NCBI GenBank assembly: GCA_025667525.1
Contig: CM046882.1
Span: 548,836,630 to 548,900,629, forward strand
Origin: Glebionis coronaria
Lineage: Eukaryota; Streptophyta; Magnoliopsida; Asterales; Asteraceae
Reading direction: 5' to 3'
Length of the DNA: 64,000 nucleotides
Both the position numbers and the translations under genes were made by a program. Numbering within the stretch: position 1 is the first letter of the stretch; every line of letters begins with the position of its first letter. Shown here in pieces: positions 9,336-20,748 of the stretch. The notes under the pieces are model-generated. The model saw only the letters and a list, made by a program, of their open reading frames with translations. It was not told the DNA's origin and did not search any database.

Positions 9336-11695
9336 TGGTTAAGGTTACTTATAGACTCGAATCTAGATTGGCCTTATCTGTTGATGTATTGTTTAGGGTT
9401 ACTTCTAAACTTGAATCTAGAATAACTCCTATTCATTCTTCCGCTGTTTGCTTTGCTGGAGGCTGTTTGGTTGTGTAACACCTCTCCCGCTCTTACGTTT
9501 GTAATTTATTTTTGTTTGTTCACCGTCCTACACTTGCTCTTGACCTACCACCTTGAGTGGTTTGGAATCATGAGAACTAAGTGGTGTAGGATCTTGAACT
9601 AGGGTTCTTGATTGAACACATAGGTTTCTTTGTTTGTTTCTATTGGTCTATTGTTTCTGTTTTGTGGTTATGGCTCTTGAAGTTATCGAGACCAGTGGTG
9701 GTGGTAACAATGTTACTAATGTTATTAATGGTCTTGATGCTAGTAATCCACTTCATTTACAAACCAATGATAGTAACAATCGTTCTTTGATTAGCTTTAA
9801 ACTTTATGGCTTTGAAAACTATAGGGTTTGGGCTAATGCTATGAAAATTGCTCTTCATGCTAGAAATAAAATGAGTTTTGTTGATGGTACATGTTTGAGA
9901 GATACTTATGAGTGTAGTGGTCCTCTCACTTCTCAATGGGATAGATGTAATGTTGTTGTGTTGTCTTGGCTTTTAAATAGCATATTTGATGATCTTTATT
10001 TGAGTCTTGTTTATGCTGATAATGCTGCTGAAGTTTGGAATGAACTAAAAGAGACTTATGATAAGCTTGATGGGTCTATTATGTTTAATTTGGTTCAAAA
10101 GATTAACAACTTCAAACAAAATAGATTGTCTGTATCTGAGCACTGTCACAAACTTAATTCCTTATGGAGAGAGTTTGATATGTTACCAAAATTGACTCAG
10201 TGTACTTGTCTTGCTAAATCTGAGTTAGGTAAACATAATCAACTGATGAAACTAATGCAATTTTTAATGGGCTTAGATGAAGTTTATCAACCTATTAGAA
10301 GCACTTTGCTTACTCAAACTTAATTGCCTGATGTGAAAGATGCCTTTGTGATTGTTTGTCGTGAGGAGTCTCATAGGGGTTTGGGTACTAATTCTGTGGT
10401 TCCCAAACCATAAGTTAGTTCCTTTGCTGCCAAATCTGTTGAGTCTAGAGGTGTTATTCCTTATAGAAATTCCAGCTCTAATAACTATAGTTACGGTAAC
10501 CCTACCAATAACTCTAGTTATGGAAATAGCACTAATAGAAATAACAGCAGTTCTGGTAGTAATGCCTCTTTTAATGGGAATTCTTTTAACAAGCCTTCTT
10601 AATTCTTATGATGCTTTGAAATGTAATAACTGTGGTATAAAAGGTCATACCATAGATAGGTGTTTTGAGCTAATTTGTTATCCTAATAGCTATAAAAAGA
10701 ATTCTAAAAACAAGAGTTTTTCCAACAACAAAGGAAACAACAAGAGTTTTAACAACAAAAATGTTGATCTTCAAAATGTTAACAGTCCTAAGGGTCTGTT
10801 AACAATGTTTTTACCCCTTTTTCTAATGATCAAATTGCCAAACTTATGAATTTAATTGGTGAGAATGATACTTCTGGTTTGCAGTCCAATATGACAGGTA
10901 TTAGTTATACCTTTTTTAATGCTAATGTGTTCTTTAACAATAATTTCTATAAGTGCTTTAATGCCAATGTGAAAGTTAAAATTTTTGTGTTTAATCTTGG
11001 TTGGATTATTGATTATGGGGCAAACCAACACATTACTTCTACTACTAAAAACATGACTGATGTGGTTGATATTTCTGACTTAAACATAAATGTTAGACAT
11101 CCCAATGGGACTGTTGCTAAAACTAGAAATGTTGGTAATTTAAGGTTGACAAGTAATGTGGTTCTTTTGATGTGTTGGTTATACCAGAATATACTGTTAG
11201 TCTTTTGTCTGTTAATAAATTTGATCAAAGATAGCAAACTTCATGTAGGGTTTAATGAGTATGATTGTGTTATTCAGGATTTGAAAAAAGAGAACATTTT
11301 GGGGACTGGTAGAGAATGTGCTGGTTTGTATATGTTTGACACTGAGTGTAAGGTTCCTAATTTTAACAGTAACTACTTTATCATGTGTTGTCATATCTCT
11401 AGGAGTGTCTGGCATAACAGACTTTGTCATCCCTCTGACCAAGTTCTTAATGCCTTAAAAACCTCCTTAAGAATTGACAGACAGACCTAATCATAATGAC
11501 CCTTGTGATGTGTACGATTTCTCTAACAACCAGGGAACCCTTCCCTTTGAGTAACCATACCTCCACAGATCTTGGTGAACTCATTCACTTAGACTTGTGG
11601 GGTCCATATAAGGTAACTACAAGGGAAGGCTTCAGATATTTTTTAACAATTGTTGATGACTATAGTAGAGCTGTCTGGATTTACTTACTAAAAAC

Positions 11696-12054
11696 CAAGG
11701 TTATAAATAGCGTGAAGCGTGGCGTGACGGCATGTCCAAGCTACATGTTTTAGCGGCTAAGGCGAAGCTTTAGCGTTTCTAAAGCGTGAATTATAGCGGC
11801 ACAATATATAAAAATATTTATTTATTTTATGTATTACAATATTATATTTATATTAAATTCATAATTAGTGTTGTACGTAATAATTAAAGCTAGAAAATTC
11901 TCTTTACATGTGACATATTCTTTTTTAGAGTTGAATTCAAAAAATTACCGCATCTTATGTCGTAGCGCGCTTTGACTTATTGCGTAGCGTGGAGGTCAAG
12001 CCTCAAGCTTTAGCGCGCCTTAAGGCGGGCCATAACGAGCTATTTAGAACTATG
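11696..12054. mobile_element. hAT-type MITE in copia integrase
   Basis: A 359-bp insertion interrupts integrase between WIYLLKTK and DEVYEF. It is flanked by a perfect 8-bp duplication CTAAAAAC (11688-11695 and 12055-12062). Its ends are imperfect inverted repeats: CAAGGTTATAAATAGC on the left matches CATAGTTCTAAATAGC read inward from the right. The interior is AT-rich with 'tagcg' motifs and has no coding capacity. 8-bp duplications and CA-starting ends are typical of hAT elements. Confidence 0.85.
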
Positions 12055-13808
12055 CTAAAAACTAAAGATGAAGTTTATGAATTTGTGGTTGAGTTTGTAA
12101 ATCTTATCTTAAATCAGTTTCTCAAAAGAGTCAAAGTTATTAGATCTGATAGTGGGACTGAATTTCTTCATCAAAGAATGAATGTTTTTTTGAAAGATAA
12201 GGGCATTTTACATCAAACTACATGTGCTTATACTCCTTAGCAGAATGGGATTGATGAGAGAAAGCACATGCATCTTCTCAATGTGGCTAGGAGTTTATTA
12301 TTTCAGGGAGGTATTCCTCTATGTTTTTGGTCTGATTGTGTCCTTACTGCTGCTTATCTGATTAACAGGCTTCTATCTTCTGTTCTTGCTGACATATCCC
12401 CCTTTAATATGCTTTATAATAGAGAACCTTCCCTTTCCCACCTTAGGTCTTTTTGTTGTCTCTGTTTTTCTACATTTTTAAACAATAGTGATAAATTGTC
12501 TTCTAGGTCAGAAAAATATGTTTTGGTAGGGTATTCTTCTTCTAAAAAAGCTTATAAGCTATTAAGTCTAAGTTATAAAAGTTATCTGTTTTCTAGAGAT
12601 GTTAAATTTTATGAATCTATTTTCCCTTATAAAATAAAAGTTGTTCATCAGCCTCTTTCTGCTTTTGATAAAAATGATTTTAATAATCAAATTTTTTTTA
12701 CTTTTTGTGAGTCTGACAACCAAACTGACCAAAGTCCCTATGATGGTGGAAAGGGATCACTTGATGAAGTAGGGGAGGTAATTATGGAACATTTAGATGA
12801 TACTGTAGAGGAGCAGCCATCTGAATGTACCCATACTGCTTCATCAATGGGTGAAACATCTAGTTCTAAGGGCAACATTCTTTCTCAAACTCGGGTTCCT
12901 ATTCCTATTTTTGATTCCATTCATGGAACAGATGGTGAGGTTGTTGAACCTGCTGTTAGGAGGTCTAATAGAACCTCTAAGTTACCTGCTAAACTTAATG
13001 AGTTTGTTTTCGACAACAAAGTGAAATATGGTTTGAACAAATTCGCTAATCACACTAGGTTGTCTGTCTATAATGCTTGTTTCATTTCCAACTTGAATAA
13101 GACTTATGAACCTAGTTGTTTTAGTGAGGCTGTCAAAGATATTAATTAGGTTCAAGCCATGAACAATGAAATTGAAGCCCTTTATCTTAATGATACTTGG
13201 ACTCTCACTTTCTTGCCCCCACATAGAAAGGCCATTGCCAGCAAGTGGGTTTTTAAGATTAAATACAAATATGATGGTGTGATTGAGAGATACAAAGCTA
13301 GGCTTGTTGCCAAGGGCTGTGGTTAGAAAGAGGGCATTGACTATGATGAGATCTTTAGCCCTACTGTTAGAATGGGGACTATTAGATGCCTTATTAATCT
13401 TGTTGTTCAAAAAGGTTGGAAACTATTCCAATTAGATGTTAACAATGCCTTCTTATTTGGTGAACTTGATGAAGATGTTTATATGATTCCACCCCTAGCC
13501 TTCTTTGATAAAAATGAAAAAAGGGTTTGTAATTGAACAAATCTTTTTATGGCTTAAAGCAAGCTCCTAGACAGTGGAATAAAAAGCTTGTTGAAGTTCT
13601 TTGTGATGCTAGTTTTACTCAAAGTCATAATGATTATTCGGTTTGTTAAAAGTAATGACAATATTTTTATTGCTTTACTTGTGTATGTTGATGATATTGT
13701 TTTAACTGGTAACAACTTGCATGAGATTTCTAAAGTCAAATCCCTTCTAAATGATAAATTTAAAATCAAAGATCTTGGGGAACTGAAGTATTTTCTTGGT
13801 ATTGAGGT

Positions 13809-14355
13809 TAGGGGTGAGCATGGTGCGGAGCGGTGCGGGTTTTGGCAAAAACCAAACCGCATCCGCGATTGCGGTTTTTAGAAAAATATGAATCCGCACC
13901 GCGCGGTTTTTTGCGGTTTCGGTTTTGCGGGTTTTTGCGGTTTTTGTGGATTTCGCGGATTTTAACCGCACCGCACCACCACCTATGATTTATATAATTA
14001 ATGTGGGTTTTTGCGGTTTTTGGTTCACAATGTTGGTATTTTCGGTTATAACAAACATATATTTAATGTAAACACACACATTACATAGAATAATAATGAT
14101 AATATGCACTAGAACCCTTAAAATACACGTTAAATAATCGATGTGTCATTTTTCGATTTTATATAACTAATGTGCGGTGCGGTGCGGATTTTGTGGTGCG
14201 GTTTTAGGGGTAAAACTAAAACCGCACCGCATTTTGCGGATTTCTTTTTTCTTAAAACCGATCCACCGGTTTTTGTTGTGGTGCGGTTTTTACGGTGCGG
14301 TTTTTCGCGGTTTTTGCGGTTTTGCGGTTTGCGGTGCGGTTTCTGCTCACCCCTA
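13809..14355. mobile_element. hAT-type MITE with 'gcggtttt' repeat interior, in copia pol
   Basis: A 547-bp insertion lies between reverse transcriptase (YFLGIEV) and RNase H. The terminal inverted repeats are a perfect 12 bases (TAGGGGTGAGCA / TGCTCACCCCTA). The 8-bp target duplication is ATTGAGGT (13801-13808 and 14356-14363). The interior is built from degenerate repeats of 'gcggtttttgcgg' and 'gcaccgcaccgc', so it can fold on itself. A translated frame across it is an artefact of the insertion. Confidence 0.92.
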
Positions 14356-15214
14356 ATTGAGGTATTGAATGTTGAAAATGGATTAAGTATTAATCAAAGG
14401 AAATATTGCATTAAATTATTGCATGAGTATGGGCTCCTTGCTTGCAAGCCTGTAGCTACTCCTATGCCTAAAAATGCTATTCTAAACCATAAGGAAACAT
14501 TTGATGATAGATACCTTAAGAATATTACTGCCTATCAAAAGCTTGTTGGAAAGTTGATTTACCTGTGTAATATCAGGCCCGATGTTTCCTATTATGTGCA
14601 TTGTTTGAGTCAGCATATGCATGCTCCATTAGAATCCCATCTTGAGGCTGCTCTTAGAGTGCTCGAGTACCTGAAAGGTGCTCCTGGTGCTGGTCTTGCC
14701 TTTACCAAGACTAACACTAACTTTGTTAAAGCTTATGCTGATTCTGATTGGGCTAAGTGTAAGCTCACAAGAAGGTCTGTTACAGGTTATTGTGTTTTTG
14801 TGTGTGGTAATCTTGTCTCTTGGAAAAGTAAGAAACAAAGTACCTTGTCCAGATCTTCTGCTGAAGCAGAATATAGGTCTATGGCCTCTGTTACTTTTGA
14901 GATAATGTGGCTTGTTAAGATCCTTAAGGATCTTAAGGTTGAGAATGTTATTCCTGTTTCTTTGTTTTGTGACAACAGCTCTGCCATAAAAATTGCTGCC
15001 AATCCTGTTATGCATGAGAAAACCAAACACTTTGATCTTGATGTTCACCTCATCAGAGAAAAAGTTGCCTCAGGTTTAATTAAAACTTTCAAAGTTGATT
15101 ATGAAAATTAAATTGCTGACATTTTGACAAAAGGTTTAGGTTCTTTTCAGCATAACAAGTTGTTTCATCTTCTAAAATTGTGTAATCTGCTTGGAGAAAA
15201 AGTTTGAGGAGGGG

Positions 15215-15658
15215 TGTTGAATGTACTGGTTTATTATACAAACTTTCTAATTGTTGAAGGGTTACTTTTGTAACTCTTTTTTTACTTTTCTTTGTTTGTC
15301 AAGTGTGCAGGTCCTCAAGGGGTGTTTGTGCCAAACCTACAAAGTTGCTGGAGTATATATTCTTCGCTTACTCATTTGCTAGGGTTGGGACTTATTACAC
15401 ATCGTCATTCTTCTCTCTTTTTCTCTCTCACTAAACCAAAAAGATGTAAACGTTTAAACGTTTGAATCTGTTAGTAGCTTTAGTAGTTTAGGTTGTTATT
15501 GTCTTGTATTCTTGGGTTGCATCCATTTTGGGGACAACTCTTTTCTTTTGTATGTTGATAGCACCTGATTGGGGACAATCTGATTTGGATTATAAGTTAA
15601 TAAAGCATGTGGGTAGGTTGGTTGAGTGCAATTACTTTGTGGTTTACTGATTTTTACA
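15215..15658 (+). repeat. 3' LTR of the copia element
   Basis: Partner of 8407-8851. It is preceded by the polypurine tract and followed by the target duplication ACCAC at 15659-15663. Confidence 0.93.
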
Positions 15659-15663
15659 ACCAC

Positions 15664-16955
15664 CCTTGAGTGGGTTAATGATCCTCGTCTTGTTTGAATT
15701 CAATGCAATCATCAATGACTTCTTCCATGAGCTGTAATAACAAGATGGGTCGACCCGCGCTTCCTGCGGGTGGATGTTTTTGGTTTCATGAGGTGCAAAT
15801 TAATCACAAAATGAAGATTTTTAACACTTCTCTATCCAATTTGAAAACAGATTGAGCACTTTAGCTTTGCCCAATGCTTGGTTCTTTACTTCAGGTTACT
15901 ATATGTAATCACCGAGCACTGTGGACATGGTCACTAAGCACATCAATTTTATCATAACAGCCCACTCGATGTTAGAGATAGTTTGCGGCCTGAAAACAAA
16001 TATTAAGAGAAGTTATTTAACCATATGACCATAAACTATACAAATGGTTCAATATATGTTGCTACACTTTGCCACTGAAAAATATATATATACATACTGC
16101 TGCAATAAAGTAAACAGTCACATACATAGCAGAATATACATACTGCTGCAAAAAGTAAAGTCACATACATAATTGAATAAGTTCCAAAAAAATGTTGTGT
16201 TCCACTTTAACGAAGTCCTCTTCAGAAAATTAATTTCAGAACTTCGTCAACTACCTTCTCTTAAAAATTGGTTGTCTCGAAAGGGCGAATTGGCCAAATC
16301 AATACCATGTTTTTTATGGAACAAATAGAAAAAAATATCTTTAACATACGACATACAAATGTAACATGTACAGGTAACGTTTATACATGGACTAAGAATA
16401 GCTTTTTATTCATATATTCGTAACCCCTCCAATATTGAATAAGTATGTAAAGTATGCATTTGCATCTTCTTGATTGTCATGCTCATAATAATCACAGTAA
16501 TCTATGTAAATTAAGTCTATACATGTTGTAATTTATGTAGGCTGTTAGAAGTTAAGTCTGATAAGAATTAAAATATACTTGAAAACATACAGACCTCCTT
16601 AAAAATTCTTCCATTTGAAGGCGAGTGGGGAGATTTGTCTTCCTTCATGTCAATTCAACCCGTAACTTTTGCCTTCCGTTCAACGAACTGACAATAACAA
16701 TAGTATATCAGCACCTAATAAAGTTAAGGGGGTGTTCTGATTTTAGATTTGGGTTCGTCATCAATTTTTTATGTTTACGACAGATGTTGTCTTTGCTACA
16801 AAACTGCTACTATGAGTTGTTTTCAATTATATTTGAATTAGGGGAGAGCACTATCGGTTGTAAATAGAAAAATTAATAAACATATTATAAGGTGGGATTT
16901 TGTGTTGATCTAACCCTGTAGATGTCGGGATTTTTCTGAACCAACATTAACAGCG
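15664..16955. other. Intergenic, with a small tandem duplication
   Basis: No gene was recognised. The first bases continue the SINE head cut by the copia element. At about 16090-16178 a ~46-bp unit containing 'atacatactgctgca' and 'gtcacatacat' is repeated twice. A short hairpin ACCCGC...GCGGGT sits at about 15756. The rest is AT-rich with only short, unconvincing open frames. Confidence 0.45.
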
Positions 16956-16960
16956 GGAAC

Positions 16961-18747
16961 TGATAGGTGTGAAAACACCCATCCTTTTTACCACTTAATT
17001 ACAATAATAACCGAGCCAAAATGTGTATTTTATGTCATTTATGTCGGAATTATGCGTGGTTTGTGTTTTTGTTGTAATTTAGGACGAAAAGGTGAAAAGT
17101 AGAGAAAACGCGGCATTCACGGGCTTTTATCGAAGAAAAAGACGAAAGATGAAGTCGAAAGATCAAGAGTGGAAAAAGAACGAAAGTCTAAGACCAATTC
17201 TGAAGATTTACCGAAGAAAAAGTCAAAAGACGGAAGTTTACTAAAAGCCGAAGAACTCGAGTCTTATTTATGAAGAAAATTCAAGACGAGTTCAAAGAAA
17301 TCCCAAGACAAGTCACAAGGTCCAAGTATTAAGAAGATTTAAGAAGATTAAAGAAGCTTAGGGACTTAAGTGCGCAATTAAGGAAAAGAGGAAAGAGGGA
17401 GGAAGCTTCCTAAGCTCCTCCCTAATCTCCACTATAAATAGCCATTAGCTACTTCATTTATTGTTGTTGGGTGGTTTGACAAACCACCACTTCCACCATT
17501 TTTAGTTCTTGTCATTTTAATTCTTGCACTTTAATCATTTGTTATACACTTTTAATCCATTTTAATTTTCAAGTAAGTTTTCAATTATTGTGCTTTAATC
17601 TTTACTTTTCTTGTCTTAATCTCTCATCTTCCTTTCATGATTTTTGTTTGCTTTTGGTGCGATTTACATTTGATCCGTGTTGTTCATTCATGTTTTCGTG
17701 CTTAAAAGTTCATCTTTTTATGTTTTGATTTTAAAAGTTTGTTTATTTAAAGTTTTGATAAGTCGTTATTCATGCTTATTGAGTTCATCTCTCTTTGGAT
17801 TCGTTCTAGTTTTGGTCATTAGCTTATTTCAATAGCTTATTTCCCTTGCTTTTTTGTCTCGGGTCCCATATAAATCGGAAAGGGAAAACCCCTTTCCGAT
17901 CTTACTTTCCGACCAGGCACCCTTTTTCCGATCTGCTGATCGGAAAAGGGTTTATATTATTCCGATTATGCCATCTTTCGTATATTCCGATCTGGACGAT
18001 TTACCTCATTCCGATTGGGATTATTTAAGTGTATTCCGATCTGAGTCATGTTCATTATTCCGATCAGCTTAGTGATTTAATATTCCGATTGTGGGTTTCT
18101 TGGCATCATTCCGATCTACAGATCGGAAAAGGGTTTCTTGTTATTCCGATTGTATTGTTTTTAGCAATATTCCGATCATATGCAATTTTACTATATTCTG
18201 ACGGGTGATTATTCTCATTCCGATTGCTCCTTAATTTTAACATTCCGATTCGTTCTAGTTCTAGTATTCCGATCAGCTTCCCAATTTGGCCTTATTCCGA
18301 CGAGGGGTTGGGTTTGATATTCCGATTGGTAATGTGATGTATACATTCCGATCAGCCGATCGGAATATATTCCGATTGGGTGCTTTGTTTTGTTTTGATA
18401 TTTTGTTTTAGTTAAAGTGTCAATTTTTCTTGTTTTATTTTTAGTTCATTTTAATTTCGCTTTGCATTTTTATTTAATTGTCGATTTACTTTTCGCTAAG
18501 TTTTAATTTTACGTCATTTTAATTATCGTCATTTACTTTTAACGTCTTAAATATTGCACCGTTTTACGTTTCACTTAGTTGTAGTTTTAATTACTCGTCC
18601 TTTATTTTTAAGTCTTGCACATTTATTTTTCTAAAACCAAAAATATTTGTTTCACCAAGAACAACTAATCTCACACAATTTACCAGAAATCAATTCGATT
18701 AGACACTGAGAAAACGAACTTTTTCAACGAGTAAAATCTATTCATTA
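16961..18747 (+). repeat. 5' LTR of the LARD
   Basis: A 1787-bp repeat matching 22779-24563. It includes a possible TATA box 'ctataaatagcc' at about 17431, with transcription probably starting shortly after, then T-rich leader, then a ~0.4-kb array of ATTCCGAT motifs. Confidence 0.92.
17959..18376 (+). repeat. ATTCCGAT motif array in the 5' LTR
   Basis: Fifteen exact copies of ATTCCGAT, plus several one-base variants, occur in about 418 bases, spaced roughly 20-40 bases apart by otherwise non-repetitive sequence. Many are followed by C, giving TTCCGATC. Inverted copies (GATCGGAA) next to some of them form short palindromes, for example near 17930-17945 and 18353-18376. The array is conserved in the other LTR. 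Confidence 0.85.
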
Positions 18748-18953
18748 AAATGGCACCGCTGCCGGCTCTTTTCGTGAGGATTTACGGTTTTTTGTGAGAG
18801 ACGCGTTGGATTTTGGGATCCGTTCACTCGTGAACGTTATTTTTCGTGTTCAAAATTTTTCAAAAATCCAAAAACATTTGAAAAATCATAAAAAGCATTT
18901 CTTTTTCAAAGTTTTGCAACAAAAATATTCTTCTTGCTTATCTATTTTTCTTT

Positions 18954-20748
18954 ATGGATTCTTATGTCCATTGCGTCGGTTGTGGGAGACGATTGTACGG
19001 GAACGACTCTTGTCAATGGTGTACATGTGAGCGGTGCGGAAACGATATCGACAACACACAATTCGGATTTTGTCCCTTGTGCAACTCGACTAATTCATTC
19101 TTTTTGAACCCACATCCTGTTCCCCCGTGCATCTATTGTGGAAGCGATTCTCATTGGCATGTTTCGTGCCCGGTTCGATACCCGTATGGTCACAGGCAAG
19201 AACCGGGTACAATTATGACAATGATAATAGCTATCCACAAGACGCACCTGATTTTTCTCCATACCCGGTTTGCAACAACTGTGGGGGTCCTCACGATACT
19301 TATTATTGTCAACCAATGAATTACTATGAGCAAAATCCGTGTCCTCAGTTTTCTTCACCAATGGATTATTATGAACCAAACCCGGTTTCTAATTCTTCCC
19401 AACCGATGAACTACTATGAGCCACAACCATGCTATAATTCAGGTTTTCAACACTTTGAGCCCCCACATCACACCCTCAATCATCAATCCTCTCAGCAAAA
19501 TAGTCTTGATCAACAACTCACTTCTTTGAATGACATTCTAGAAAGTATAGCTCAACTTCGAGCTGACTTACATCAGGAAAGGCAACCGTTGCTTGATGTG
19601 GACGAAACCTTGAAAACCACCGACACCTTTTTGAGCCAATTTAGTCATTTTTCCTTCTTTTCTACACCAAAATGTTTAATTACAGCGTGGGATAGAATTG
19701 GTGAAATTGAACATACTCGGGGCGATGAACAACAAAAGTTGCTGCATGAGCTTCTTAAAGATGTGGGGGTTATCAAGGAAGAGTTAGCCGACTACGTCAC
19801 TCCTAACTGGACTCGTCCCATCTATTATGATATGACGACGACGATGATGTCTACACTTTCAACCAACCTTCTGAAGTTGCTGCTCCTACTCACGATGTTC
19901 CTACTACATCTAAGGATCTAGATTCGTTGAATGAGCTTAGTGATGTTGGTCTCGACAAGGTATTGGATGATGAGGTTTGTGACTTACCTGCTCTGGAGCC
20001 TGAGGACGACGTTGCTCTTACGGACGAGGTCGATCCTAGTGATGACGATTCTTCTCTGTGCTATGAGAATTTCACTTTTGAAATTTCTCAATCTCCACCG
20101 GGAGATGCAAACGATGACGATTTATTCTCTCCGGTTTACGAGAAGTTCACCGATGAACATGATCTTGTGGATAAGGTGGAAGACGTGCTTCTTCGCGATA
20201 GATTACGGAAAGTTCATCTTCTTATTGCTCAAATCGAAGAGTTGACTTCTCCTTCTCTTTCCAAGTCTTTACCTCCATCTATCCCTCCTATTGAAGATAA
20301 TGACCCATTGCTGGAAGAAATCGATATCCACTCCATCCCTCCAGGTATTGATGATTCTGACACGGAGGGGGACATTATTTTTGATAATTTGCTGCAGGTA
20401 AGTATTGACCCAAGTCCCCCTCTCGAGCACCTTTCATCCTCCCCTTTAGCCACTATCACGGAGGATGAGTGCTTTGACCCGGGAGGTGACATTGATTATG
20501 CTATGATTGAAACCATTACGGCTTTGCCGCTTGCTCAGCATCTATTGTCTTTGGGGGAGGACAATGTGCTTACTATACACAACCCACCTCCCGTGGATCT
20601 TGATTTCACATACTTCTCGTATGTTGAAAGGACCTTTCTCCCATTCAAGACTTATCCCCCCGCCTCTCCTTTGTTGATGTCAACCGGGAACGAGGACAAG
20701 GTCTTTGATCCCGGTATCACATTCGAGGCTTCCCCATGGACCATTTAA
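18954..20748 (+). pseudogene. LARD internal cysteine-rich protein, two frameshifts
   Basis: Starts at ATG 18954 (MDSYVHCVGCGRRLYG). The N-terminal ~110 residues carry repeated C-x2-C pairs (CVGCG, CTCERCG, CPLCNS, CIYCGSDSHWHVSC), which look like zinc-ribbon or knuckle modules. After a frameshift near 19196 another CNNCGGPHDTYYC knuckle and a Tyr/Pro/Asn-rich repeat (MNYYEPNP-like) follow, then a probable coiled coil (about 19500-19800). A second frameshift near 19840 leads into a long acidic Asp/Glu/Pro-rich tail ending at 20748. Without the shifts it would be about 600 residues. I know similar proteins only as uncharacterised retroelement-associated ORFs in Asteraceae. A Gag-like RNA-binding role is inferred from the knuckles. 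Confidence 0.75.

Larger units (their letters stand above)
9670..15170 (+). pseudogene. copia gag-pol, broken
   Basis: Gag starts at ATG 9670 and includes the GFENYRVWANAMKIAL and VWNELKETYDKLDG segments. A CCHC-like knuckle follows (CNNCGIKGHTIDRCFEL, about 10621). The protease motif is altered to IDYGANQHIT, where D-S-G-A is usual. Integrase has the pre-integrase His residues (HNRLCHPS) and DLWGP..VDDYSRAVWIYLL, then RSDSGTEF after a MITE. Reverse transcriptase keeps YVDDIVLTG and RNase H keeps SSAEAEYRS. In-frame stops occur at 10321 and 12238, at 13147 (TGG to TAG), at 13324 and at 15109. A frameshift lies near 13525. Most stops fit C-to-T or G-to-A decay of methylated DNA. Confidence 0.9.
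8407..15658 (+). mobile_element. Ty1/copia LTR retrotransposon, defective
   Basis: LTRs of 445 and 444 bp (8407-8851 and 15215-15658) begin TGTTGAATG and end TTTTACA, and the element is flanked by a perfect 5-bp duplication ACCAC. The primer-binding site TGGTATCAGAG (initiator tRNA-Met) starts at 8852 directly after the left LTR. The polypurine tract GAGGAGGGG (15206-15214) abuts the right LTR. Inside, gag, protease, integrase, reverse transcriptase and RNase H follow in copia order on the plus strand, but with multiple stops, a frameshift and two MITE insertions. Cannot transpose autonomously. Confidence 0.95.

Noticed and set aside
14170..14390. Apparent protein start upstream of copia RNase H (MCGAVRILWCGF...)
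   Set aside because: It is the translated interior of the hAT MITE at 13809-14355 fused by chance to the RNase H frame.
17846..18072. Short frames in the ATTCCGAT region of the LARD LTR
   Set aside because: They are translations of the motif array in two frames, repeated in the other LTR. No sign of coding constraint.
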